64,000 nt of DNA from Terebella lapidaria. Lineage: Eukaryota; Annelida; Polychaeta; Terebellida; Terebellidae. Each line of letters opens with the position of its first letter. Position 1 is the first letter of the stretch. The stretch spans positions 27,464,165-27,528,164 of the forward strand of contig OX424564.1 in assembly GCA_949152475.1 (NCBI GenBank), read 5' to 3'. The position numbers and the translations under genes were made by a program. Positions 47,548-57,959 of this stretch are shown piece by piece. The notes below the pieces were generated by a model that was not told the origin of the DNA, ran no database searches, and saw only the letters and a list, made by a program, of their open reading frames with translations.

Positions 47548-47785
47548 TAAAAACAGGTCTGCCAATAATGGTGCACAGTTTGTACCCATGGGAATACCAA
47601 TAGTTTGTTGAAATATTCGACCACCAAATTCCACAAAAATATTATCAATCAGAAAATTAACCATATTTACCACATCTATTTCAGTTTATTTGTATGGGGC
47701 ATCAGAGTCGCCTTTAACAAAATAAGCGGTATTATATTTAACTACAATATAGTGGTACCGACGTTGTCCCTTTTTAGAGAAAAAT

Positions 47786-48980
47786 GAATTATTGATTAGT
47801 TATATATGTCATATGAGAAGTGTCCAATAAATTTGAGTACCGTCGGAATATTTATAAGCACTGAAATATCAATGTTGAAGGCGGTGGTGTTGAACTCGGA
47901 ACCCATTCCGACTTTTACACATTGCCAACGATAAATACCACGGTAATCGATCTTCCCCACTTTGCGAGCGAAAAATTAGCTCGCTGTCGGACAGCGAAAA
48001 ATAAATGCGTATGATTGTTCGAAGTGAAGATGCAGTCAGAAAATGGAACGTAACAAATGTGCTAGTTTTACTGCTCCAAAACAAGGAATATTTGGCACTG
48101 ACATAAAGAATAAGCTTGAGAAGTGAGCGATTATTCGACAGTAGAGACAAAAGTGATACACGGCTGACTGAATGCACACCGTAGTTATGTATTTATTCTC
48201 AAATCCAGCCGAGACGCTAATTTTCACGTAAATTGCCGATAGTGACGAAAAAATTGCACCATTCGACGAAAATATTCGTCAGATTATATTAATTAACTGA
48301 ATTATTTACGTCGAGCTCTGTAGAACACACGTTCAAAGTATTTTCTCTTCGAAACCAGGTTTTTCCCCCAGTCGAAGAGTATTTCCCCCATGGGAATCTC
48401 AGAGAGCGTTTAAAAAGTCTCCCCTCCGGGGAGACAATGAGATATAATTATCTTCAAAGTTATGCCGACATCCAGAGTTTTATCACATGCTATGAATTTA
48501 TCTTAAACTACAAACAGTAGGAACACACAGTGATTTCCGATAGTGTGATAACCTTTGCAGGAAACATCATGTTTGCACTATTTTTTCTTCACATTTTTGC
48601 TTCACATTTCACATATTCACATGCAATTTTCTTGATGTGAAACAACAATGAAAGCACGAGTGTTTTATGACGTGACAATGAAACTCCACGCGATTCAGCC
48701 TTAGTAACATATAACCAGGCAGAAAACGCACAACCACTGTGACGTCATAATACAAAGTATTTGTTGACCCGGTGATCTGCATTGTTTATACTGTTTCCTA
48801 GCAACACACATGTTCACGGGTCTTCCATTCATGAGTAGAAGGGGTCATTGAGTGCAATCAAAGATTGTAAGAAGTTTTTCCAATCGTTGGTACAATTTCA
48901 CTTTACTTTACATGCGTTGGGTTTTCAAATATTTCCGAATCATAAATTCATAGCATGTGATAAAAACAAAACCTGTCTCG
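47786..48980. other. No recognised gene
   Basis: The open frame 47869-48177 on the minus strand lacks a known domain. A GC-rich hairpin CTCCCCTCCGGGGAG lies near 48419, and a TGACGTCA octamer near 48741. The site at about 48786 is where unit 2 carries its 2.9-kb insertion. Confidence 0.4.
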
Positions 48981-49117
48981 TGTGTTTTCCAGCACGCGGG
49001 AAAGATCTCGTTTGAACTGGCGGAAGAACATCAGAAAGCACTCGACCTTTGGTCTCGTGCTCTCTTGTATTCTTCCGCCAGTTCAAACTCGATCTTTCCC
49101 GCGTGCTGGAAAACACA
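48981..49117. repeat. Hairpin with 48-bp arms (unit 1)
   Basis: The left arm (48981-49028, TGTGTTTTCCAGCACGCGGG...) and right arm (49070-49117) are near-perfect complements with a 41-bp loop. Probably a miniature foldback. Open frames crossing it on both strands are mirror products of the palindrome. Confidence 0.85.
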
Positions 49118-49545
49118 CTCACCTAGTTTTGTCATTATATCCAGAGTTATACAGAACTTTGTCAGAAACAAACAAATTAAATAAAATAAAAATATCCCAT
49201 GTGTATATTCAATGACAGTTTCAGTATGAAGTAAAGTGTGTCTGACTAGATTTATTATTGGAGGGGGAGGGGGGTGGGTGGCAAGCTGGTTAGAGGAGTC
49301 AAGCGACCGAGCGAAGTGAGGTGGATAGGTGGTAGCCTGCACGGCGTGGGGTCTGGGGCCCGCTCAAGGGCACCAGAAGCCAGAGCTTTTTTCATGCTCT
49401 GTGGTCGACACTGAGCTCTCTCTGGCGCTGATTGAGTATTTTTCATTCCACACATGCATATAAATATTGCTGGTATTTAAATGTATTTATCCCAAAACTA
49501 TTCATTGCCACTTTACATATTATATGTCATAGAACTTAATTGCTG
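49118..49545. other. No gene seen
   Basis: Includes a G-rich tract (about 49260-49280) and a GGGGCCCGCTCAAGGG segment reminiscent of the hAT-like end at 1 kb. Confidence 0.4.
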
Positions 49546-50298
49546 ATTAAAGTTGGAATCAATTTTGAAATCAGCCAAATTTAGCATTCTTGTTTGTCAC
49601 GTAAACTTGAAAGTACATCTCGAGATAGTCGGGAATATATAGGAAATATGCACAGCTCGACAACAGATACTCATAAAATTGCCGTTAATCGTGCATGAAA
49701 ACAGTGGATAGAGAACGATCGGCCTGCCTACACTTCCGGTTGCCACAGTATCTAGACAAATACCAATGACGTCATGAGACTGTATGTAGAACTCGCCCTC
49801 AAGGCGGGCCGCTTTGAGGAAAAAATTGATGCGAGATTGACTGGCCCGAGTTTGAATCTTGATTTAGCAACTCAATTTAGGCACGTAATACACATTTTCA
49901 GACCCAAATTTTTACGATTTCTCATTCTATAGACAAAACAGAGCTACGGCAGAATAAATACATTTTGTCAATTCTAAAAGTGATTATAGCTTTAAAGCTA
50001 TTATCACTTTTAGAATTGACAAAATTTATTCATTCTGCGATAGCTTTATTTTGTCCATAGAATGAGGAATCGTACAAATTTGGGTCTGAAATGTGTATTA
50101 TGTGCCTAAATTGATTTTCCAAATCAAGATTCAAATTCGGGCGCATCAATTTTTCCCTGATGCAATATTTTCTGAGTATCTGTTGTCGAACTGTGCATAT
50201 TTTCTATATATTCCCGACTATCCCGAGATGTACTTTAAGGTTTGTGTGACAAACATGAATGCTATTTGGCTGATTTTAAAATTGATTCCAACTTTAAT
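49546..50298. mobile_element. Large foldback structure (unit 1)
   Basis: An imperfect palindrome centred on AGCTTTAAAGCT at about 49989-50000. The arms match outward through ATCACTTTTAGAATTGACAA, AGGAATCGTA and CAAATCAAGATTCAAA. They continue to CCCGAGATGTACTTT, AATTGATTCCAACTTTAAT. The left arm carries about 140 bp (about 49675-49815) absent from the right arm. The open frame 50093-50395 lies in the right arm and has no domain. Confidence 0.85.
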
Positions 50299-50489
50299 GA
50301 CACTCAATTGCATAATTATTGACCAACGAATGTTAGGCCTATGTAACGCTGTAATGCACCTTAACATATTTCTGAGTCACAGATTTTTTTGTTGAAATTA
50401 TATCCTGCCTCCCTCCCCCCTCGGTCAAAAATATCAAACGAGGAAAATTACACTTATATTTCCTTACATGTAGGTGCATACCCACATTT

Positions 50490-50571
50490 CCTATAGCTTC
50501 TTGCTCTCTCTCTCTCTTTTTTTCTTTTTTTCACGGCCCAATAGGGGGGGGGGGGGTGCGCGCTGGGTGCA
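50490..50571. repeat. (CT)n and poly-G tract at the duplication junction
   Basis: CTCTCTCTCTCTC and T-rich sequence, then AATAGG with about 12 G, then TGCGCGCTGGGTGC immediately before the first base of unit 2. The same tract ends unit 2 at about 62025-62100. Confidence 0.8.
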
Positions 50572-50855
50572 TTACTGTACAAACACGATGCAAAAGACAG
50601 AGAACCTAAAATTTATAATTTGGAGGAACAAGGCCCGACTATTGACAAAATGATGAGTCACTATGTGGAGTAGAGGATGGCAATGTAGACAAGCCAGTAT
50701 GGATTTTATGTTTTGAATTGACACGGACATGGTATGAATTACAGGATGCACATGAACAAATTCATTCATTTAATTCAGTTTCTGGATGGAAATGATAACA
50801 ATAGTACAACATGCCATAGGTTGTACACAGATAAACCTCATCCAGTTTTTGTACT

Positions 50856-52025
50856 TTACGCACGATAATATTTCACGGCTTCAACCAGTGGCATCAGAAG
50901 ATTTCCGGCGATCACTACAATAGCACCTACAATCTCAAGAACGTTGGCATTACCCGGGTACATCCCAGAGAGTACTGTGTACTGCAGGACGAAACATCCA
51001 GGTATTTGAAGCGTCTTGAGAATACCCGACACGAGAGGAGGGCTGTACCTATATCCGAACGCTAACAAGAAGTTGTGACTGCCAGATATCAGCATGTGCC
51101 CGGCGAGAAACATCGTACAAACCATCAAATGAGGAAACGTGGGAACCTCAGTGGCGAGCATTAGAACTAGCGATATTAAGACCCCAGTCACCGACATCCA
51201 AAACATTGCAATCTTTGTGTCCAAGTCGTACAGCTTGTAACGGATGGTCAATATGTAGATGGCGTTGGTCGGAGCCTCCACGAACGCTAGACTGTATCCA
51301 ATTATAGAATCCCTCTTTTTGTTACTATGTTCGACGAATGACGTATTATTCACACCGTCAGTGGATGCATTCATTGGCGGTAAATTGCATGGTGAATGCA
51401 GAGCTGCTGAGGAATTCACCAGGGAGTCACCAATGTTCTTAAAGAGGAAAGGTGGCTGTACTACCAGCAGAGCGCCTATCACACACAAACACAATGCGAG
51501 GATTTGTTCCGTTTTGACACTCCTTGACAGTACTAAAGTTACTACGAAGAATATGCACAGCTCTACACTTTTACACAGGGCACAAACCAATCCGACTGGG
51601 ACGTAGTATGTTTCACCGTAACCTGCATAACTGCAAGCTACAATGCAAAGTGAGGCCAGCAACAGCCAGCCAACTTTCTCCCTCGGTACGCGAACTTGTT
51701 TGTCCTCGGACGCCCCCACTATTACGAGTGAAATCAAAAATTGGACAGCATATCGAAGGGCGTTGAGTTCCGAGTGTGGAATCAAGCGGTTGAGAAGCTG
51801 GGCGAACATCAAACCAACACATATTCCAAGTATTCCAATCACAATACATGAGTAGCCAATACATCGCATTTTGATATCGGATTTGTCGTCCTCTTTTGTC
51901 TGTTTTTGTCCAATAAGAGCATCCTTTTCTGTGCCGGAAATATCCGACAGGAGATCATCTTTGGACTCGCCTGGTGTCCTCTCCCGTGAATTGACCACGT
52001 CCATCTCTATTGATTTAATAGTCAT
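50856..52025 (-). CDS. DMT-superfamily (SLC35G/EamA-like) transporter, intronless, unit 2
   Basis: A 389-residue carrier, start at the ATG at 52025 by alignment with the other copies. It has the same N-terminal DDLL and EKDALI signals, same ten-helix layout and same sequons as unit 1; the two proteins differ at only a few positions. The reading frame is intact with no sign of decay, suggesting either very recent duplication or continued use. Its 3' half shares TFPH and PLVEA with unit 3 rather than unit 1, while KTLQ is unique to it. Confidence 0.87.
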   Translation of the reverse strand: MTIKSIEMDVVNSRERTPGESKDDLLSDISGTEKDALIGQKQTKEDDKSDIKMRCIGYSCIVIGILGICVGLMFAQLLNRLIPHSELNALRYAVQFLISLVIVGASEDKQVRVPREKVGWLLLASLCIVACSYAGYGETYYVPVGLVCALCKSVELCIFFVVTLVLSRSVKTEQILALCLCVIGALLVVQPPFLFKNIGDSLVNSSAALHSPCNLPPMNASTDGVNNTSFVEHSNKKRDSIIGYSLAFVEAPTNAIYILTIRYKLYDLDTKIAMFWMSVTGVLISLVLMLATEVPTFPHLMVCTMFLAGHMLISGSHNFLLAFGYRYSPPLVSGILKTLQIPGCFVLQYTVLSGMYPGNANVLEIVGAIVVIAGNLLMPLVEAVKYYRA

Positions 52026-54343
52026 CCTGACTTCCCAAGTAAATTTTTTAAAATTATAAGTATTTGCAGCCACTGCTCAGCGATACGGACCTTAAGTGAC
52101 AGAGTGACACACGTTGATGTATACAATAAATACTGTGAGGGGAGCATTCCTGATTGATGAAAGTCACCTCCACCCCTCTATCTAACACGGGGGCGATCTG
52201 ACTGTGTTGGCCGTGACGGTATGTTCGAGTTAATAAAGTGTACACGAGTTGACAACAGATGCTGAATTATACACATACAAGTTAATAAATCTTATGTGCG
52301 AGTTGGTGAGCTGTACGTACGAGTTAATAAGTCGTACGTATGAGTTAATGAGTCGTACGTATGGGATACTTGTAGGAGTCAAACATACAAGATATTGTAT
52401 TGTACACACTCGATAGCAATACGCTTCCGTAAAGTCTTCGAAAGTAAATATAGTTCTATAATTTCCTGTGATTTCCAAATTCCATTTTTTTTTTACAATT
52501 TCCCATCTTAAGTTGGTCCGGTGTTTGGTGTATATAGTCCTGAAACTGAAACATAAATTTCGCGCCCTGAGCCACTGTGAGATACAGTAGGCTGAAACCG
52601 TAATTTCTTGTGAAATTATTTTAAAAGAAACCGTTAATTTCTTGTTGCCCTCCTGTCACACAATTAATTCGAATTCTGCAACTCTAATCTCAATCACGGA
52701 TAAAAATACTAAATCTTCGGTATTCGCGCGATTGTAGTTTCTTGGGGGAAACTCCACTGAAGGAAGTAGATGTTGATGCATACATACTATAGTACATACA
52801 TATGTAATTTTGGGCCTGGAATGCCGCTCTCGGTGAATTCTTGTCTATTAGACATCGTTGACCTGGGCATTCATGTTATGCACACTTTCCATGCCAACAG
52901 GAAGGATACATAACTGCAATGTGTCACAATGGCAACGTATGCTTTGCATATTTTTCAACAAAACTTCACGCGCATATATCTTTACGTCGATTCGAATCAA
53001 AGATATTCGCTGGCCATCAGGTTCGCCACCGTGTCGTGCTAGCAGCCCCATATTGATAACGTTAACCTGTTTTCACGAACTTACGAAGAGTCGGGTGATT
53101 TAAGTTTAATGGCTGCAGCGAAGCGTTCACTGGGTTCCACACTAGATCCAATGACAAGCGCACTGTATTACTCGAGTCAAGCACGTTCTGCCTGTACTGG
53201 CTTCTGTTGCCTCTGATTTCTAACTTCTTTTCTCCACTCCGGGCTTCTTTCATGATTATAATATGAATTGTTTTGCACTATAAGATGTGATTCGCATCAC
53301 GGTGAAGTCGCCCCCAGCGACAATAGCAAAAGTGCTTTTTTTTATATATAGCTCTCAAGGTTACCGCATTTACACCTGAACCGATGGCTTTTAAATTCTA
53401 CTCTTATTCTACACATATGTAGAGGAATGATATTGGACATAAAAATATAGTGCCCAAATGTGAGATTAAATCTTATTCCAAACAACGTTGAGGGTATGAA
53501 ATTTATTGACAATAAGTGTTTACTAAACTCCTAGTACACTTATTAGAGACATCGGTTTTTTTTCATTGCAAGGATGGATCACTTGGATGTTCCGTGGTGT
53601 GACTGCTTTTATAAAATCCAACCTAAAATTGACGGATTTTGGATTTATAGTGACAGCCCCCTCGTCGACACCCGTCTTCCAATCATGTAGAAAGGGTTTT
53701 GCATCAAATAGAAAGCGGTAATCATGCAAGAAGTCGGTACGTCTCCCCACCGTGTCTAAGGCTGTTCTAAGGTTCTTATGCACCAGACATGGTGATGATC
53801 AATCGTTTAATAATAAAAACAAGAATCATACCTGGTGCAAAGCACCAGATCTCCCGGATGACAGAAGTCGAAAAAAAGCGCGATCATTTCTAGCACTGTT
53901 TTCAATTTAATTCCGTGCACATATCATATAGGCCTACAATGTCCATACCGGACGAATATACCGATGTGAAAGCAATTGGTACCGTATAGTTCGTATGAAC
54001 ACTGATCGAGTGCGCCCATAAAAAAATAGCAAGGTGTTCATAAAATTCAGCACCGTTTACTATTTGGCCCAAAATTCAATATATTCATAAAGTTGTTTTT
54101 GGTCAATAGACGTGGAATCAATACCCAGTATTAAGTATTCCGAGCAAACAAAACAGGGTCCGTTATCCAATCTCATAGTCCGGGGACAGAAAGTCATATC
54201 AGGCATACGAAGTGAGAGAAAACAAAAATGACAGAGAAACTCATGAACCCCCGTAAATGGCCATTAGGAGGTGAAATCAGGTGTTCCGGAAAGAGTGAGC
54301 ATTTCTTGCCCCACTAGTGGCACCCGTCATGAATTCCCCAAAA
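52026..54343. other. Unit-2 upstream region, counterpart of 43399-45717
   Basis: Same content as in unit 1, including the minisatellite (about 52248-52367) and the unassigned open frame at 53523-53783 (minus). Nothing additional seen. Confidence 0.5.
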
Positions 54344-56404
54344 TTAACATGAAAATAGATCTAGTTGCATGGCAGACATGGATTTGCTGTATTTATCAAC
54401 CAGATCATGATGACGTCCATAGAATTTCTTAAACGCAGCTATAAGTCTTGGTAAAACATATCCTTGTCGTAGCAGTTTAGAGACTAGCTGGGCACTTCGA
54501 TAGACAAAGTCCTCATATTTGCAACTAGCTCTGGAATAGCGTATAAGTTGAGAAACAAACACACCATATGCCGGTGACATAGGAATGTTGCTGCTTAGAA
54601 AAGGGAAATTGACTATGGAAAAATTGAAATCATCACGTTTGTCATATAATCTAGTTGACAGGTTAGAATCATTATCAATCTCCAACCTCAGGTCTAGATA
54701 GTTGGAAAAATTAGCGGATTCTGTAGTATCCCTAATTTCAAGTTCCTTAGGATATATGACATCCAAATAATCACCAAACTTGGGATTATTTACCGACAAT
54801 ACATCATCTATGTATCGGAAAGTGAAATTAAAATTACATGTTAGTTTCTTAGAACCTCCTCTTTGTAAATGTTGGATAAAATCTGATTCATATGAGTATA
54901 AAATTAGGCCAAGGGCCAAAGATAGGTTACCGGACAATGTTTAATTGTTTAGATGTTAGCCAGGTCACTGGTTAAATTCAAGGTCAAGACAATATTCAGT
55001 AATATAATATTAAGCATATATCATGTCCACAGTTGATTGCTAAGCCGTAAATTCAATAATCAGAGAGATATTAGCAATTTTGTGCTGTGGTCTTGAAAAT
55101 GAAGACGAAGGTCAAATTCAAGGTAATCAAAAAATTCAGTGTTTATCATTTTCTATATTTCCACAATTGATTCCCAAGCCATACAGTCAATAGAGGAGCA
55201 ATATATGAGCCATTTTGTCCTGTGACCTTGAAAATGAGGTCAGAGGTCAAATTCAAGGTCATGAGAACATTCAGCATATATCATTTCCTATATGTCCACA
55301 ATTGATTCCTAAGCTGTAAAATCGATAATAAGTGAGATATTAGCCATTTTGTCCTGCGACCTTCAAAATGAGGTCGAAGATCAAATTCAAGGTCATGACA
55401 ATTATCTGCATCATTTCCTATATGTTCATAACTGATTCCTAAGCTGTAAAGTGGATAACAAGCGAGATATTGGCCATTTTGTCCTATGACCTTGAAAATG
55501 GGGTCGAAGGTCAAATTCAAGGTCATCAGAATATTCAGCATATATCATTTCCTATATGTCCACAATTGACTCCTAAGCTGTAAAGTGGATAATAAGGGAG
55601 ATATAAGCCATTTTGTGCTCTGACCTTGAAACTGAGGTCAGAGGTCAAATTCAAGGTCACGAGAATATTCAGCATATATCATTTCCTATATGTCCACAAT
55701 TGATTCCTAGTCTCTAATCTCAATATTAAGTGAGATATTAGGCATAATGTCTCCCATTATAAAGCATAGGAGAATTTAACATGGGAAAGTCCCATTTGGG
55801 CCGACTTTATGCCAAAATGGCCCACTTCGAGCGATTCAAGCGCAACGAAATTTATAGACATCATAGGAGTACATATGAGGAGTGTTATGTATCAAAAAGA
55901 AAAAAAGTTACTGAACAGATTTTGAGAAAATGGCCGCCAAAGTCCAAAATCAGGCATTTTTCGTCGAAAACGGCCGCCATTTTGAAAAAAATGCGAAAAT
56001 AAAAAAACTAAAAAATATCTCCTTCTTGAATTATTTTTAAGTATTTTTGTGCAGAATTTCAGAAAAATTCGCCTGTAAACTAAAAAGATAAAAATGTGGA
56101 CGACGGACGACGGACGCCGGACGCAACGACACGCCAATAGGTTATCGGACCATAGGTCCGGTAACCTAACAACAGGTCTGCCAATAATGGTGCACAGTTT
56201 GTACCCATGGGAATACCAATAGTTTGTTGAAATATTCGACCACCAAATTCCACAAAAATATTATCAATCAGAAAATTAACCATATTTACCACATCTATTT
56301 CAGTTTATTTGTATGGGGCATCAGAGTCGCCTTTAACAAAATAAGCGGTATTATATTTAACTACAATATAGTGGTACCGACGTTGTCCCTTTTTAGAGAA
56401 AAAT
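54344..56404 (-). mobile_element. Penelope-like RT relic, split by nested element (unit 2)
   Basis: Copy of 45718-47785 produced by the segmental duplication; same parts, same nested insertion, broken. Differs from the unit-1 copy at only a few bases. Confidence 0.7.
54904..56166. mobile_element. 1.26-kb element nested in the RT relic (unit 2)
   Basis: Counterpart of 46278-47547, with the left TAAAA at 54899-54903; the right flank now reads TAACA. One GGACGCCGGACG repeat is missing relative to unit 1. Because it sits at the same site in both units, it inserted before the segmental duplication. The internal tandem array is at about 54950-55735. Confidence 0.8.
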
Positions 56405-57405
56405 GAATTATTGATTAGTTATATATGTCATATGAGAAGTGTCCAATAAATTTGAGTACCGTCGGAATATTTATAAGCACTGAAATATCAATGTTGAAGG
56501 CGGTGGTGTTGAACTCGGAACCCATTCCGACTTTTACACATTGCCAACGATAAATACCACGGTAATCGATCTTCCCCACTTTGCGAGCGAAAAATTAGCT
56601 CGCTGTCGGACAGCGAAAAATAAATGCGTATGATTGTTCGAAGTGAAGATGCAGTCAGAAAATGGAACGTAACAAATGTGCTAGTTTTACTGCTCCAAAA
56701 CAAGGAATATTTGGCACTGACATAAAGAATAAGCTTGAGAAGTGAGCGATTATTCGACAGTAGAGACAAAAGTGATACACGGCTGACTGAATGCACACCG
56801 TAGTTATGTATTTATTCTCAAATCCAGCCGAGACGCTAATTTTCACGTAAATTGCCGATAGTGACGAAAAAATTGCACCATTCGACGAAAATATTCGTCA
56901 GATTATATTAATTAACTGAATTATTTACGTCGAGCTCTGTAGAACACACGTTCAAAGTATTTTCTCTTCGAAACCAGGTTTTTCCCCCAGTCGAAGAGTA
57001 TTTCCCCCATGGGAATCTCAGAGAGCGTTTAAGAAGTCTCCCCTCCGGGGAGACAATGAGATATAATTATCTTCAAAGTTATGCCGACATCCAGAGTTTT
57101 ATCACATGCTATGAATTTATCTTAAACTACAAACAGTAGGAACACACAGTGATTTCCGATAGTGTGATAACCTTTGCAGGAAACATCATGTTTGCACTAT
57201 TTTTTCTTCACATTTTTGCTTCACATTTCACATATTCACATGCAATTTTCTTGATGTGAAACAACAATGAAAGCACGAGTGTTTTATGACGTGACAATGA
57301 AACTCCACGCGATTCAGCCTTAGTAACATATAACCAGGCAGAAAACGCACAACCACTGTGACGTCATAATACAAAGTATTTGTTGACCCGGTGATCTGCA
57401 TTGTT
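56405..57405. other. No recognised gene; counterpart of 47786-48785
   Basis: Near-identical to unit 1 up to TGATCTGCATTGTT, where the 2.9-kb insertion begins. Confidence 0.5.
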
Positions 57406-57467
57406 ACTTGCCGGAATCTAAAGATTCTGGCAAGTATATTGGTCAGTTGGTTTGTCCTGGTGTTTGT

Positions 57468-57495
57468 TACTTGCCGGAATTTAAATTCCGGCAAG
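57468..57495. repeat. Perfect 28-bp palindrome in the 2.9-kb insertion
   Basis: ACTTGCCGGAATTT followed by its exact complement. A less perfect version (ACTTGCCGGAATCT, one-side mismatches) starts at 57406. Confidence 0.88.
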
Positions 57496-57639
57496 TATGT
57501 TGGTCGGTTGGTTTGTGGATTTGTGTGTGTGTTTGTTTGTTTGTTTGTGCGCGCTCTAGCGTCCACAATTCTTCACTGAATTCTTCAAAAATTCGTGTGC
57601 ATATTCTCTAGGATAATGGCCAAAAAACGTCCTATTTTG

Positions 57640-57830
57640 GAGTGTCTAGGTCAAAGGTCAAGGTCAAGGTCAAGCAAAACGTCGAAAACACATAAGTGGC
57701 CATAACTTCGGTTCTAATGGTCCTAGAGACTTCAAATTAAGTTCATATTGTAGATAAACTCGAGTTCTATCTTCTGTGACCTTGACCTTGACATTTGACC
57801 TTGACCTTGAGAAGTTCGCCATGAGGTGAA
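57640..57830. promoter_or_regulatory. Clustered nuclear-receptor-type half-sites (putative)
   Basis: Contains a perfect DR1, AGGTCAAAGGTCA, at 57648-57660 followed by two more AGGTCA without spacer. On the other side of an approximately 100-bp segment are four TGACCT in inverted orientation (about 57777-57808). AGGTCA is the known core half-site for nuclear receptors, and TCAAGGTCA the extended site of NR5A/ERR types. Function here is inference; it may only be a repeat. Confidence 0.4.
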
Positions 57831-57940
57831 TGTCAAGGTCAAGTACGAAGGTCAGCGAATCATATCGAGTAGTATATCGTTGGAAAGGTCTTGGCCCCCT
57901 GATTGCAGTGATACCTTATGTTCGGCGCTGCGACGTACAC

Positions 57941-57959
57941 TGACGTCACAATGACGTCA
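57941..57959. promoter_or_regulatory. Paired CRE octamers TGACGTCA (putative)
   Basis: TGACGTCA at 57941-57948 and 57952-57959, spaced by CAA. The same pair recurs at 58377-58395. A related cluster is at 59733-59761 (TGACGTCA, TGACGTCA, TGACGTGA), with a single site at 60076-60083. The octamer is the consensus for CREB/ATF factors; use is unproven. Confidence 0.4.

Larger units (their letters stand above)
45718..47785 (-). mobile_element. Penelope-like reverse transcriptase relic, split by a nested element (unit 1)
   Basis: Two separated parts of an RT of a family widespread in animal genomes, which I place with Penelope-like elements by its GIPMGTNCAPLLADL and FRYIDDVLS boxes. The upstream part lies at about 47785-47553, the downstream part at 46272-45718, ending after KFYGRHHDLVDKYSKSMS. 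The 1.27-kb element at 46278-47547 sits between them. It is broken, with more than one break. No GIY-YIG endonuclease or terminal repeats are recognised. Confidence 0.7.
41945..50571. repeat. Tandem segmental duplication, unit 1 (8.6 kb)
   Basis: The block starting ATTACTGTACAAACACGATG and ending at GGGTGCGCGCTGGGTGC is followed directly by a second copy starting at 50572 and a third at 62101. Units 1 and 2 are almost identical apart from scattered substitutions, small indels and one 2.9-kb insertion in unit 2. Each unit carries a transporter gene, an interrupted Penelope-like RT relic, hairpins and a terminal CT/G-rich tract. Confidence 0.93.

Noticed and set aside
48957-49215. Open frames on both strands with STRERSRLNWRKN-like peptides
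   Set aside because: They are the two readings of a hairpin with 48-bp arms, so their similarity to each other is a palindrome artefact.
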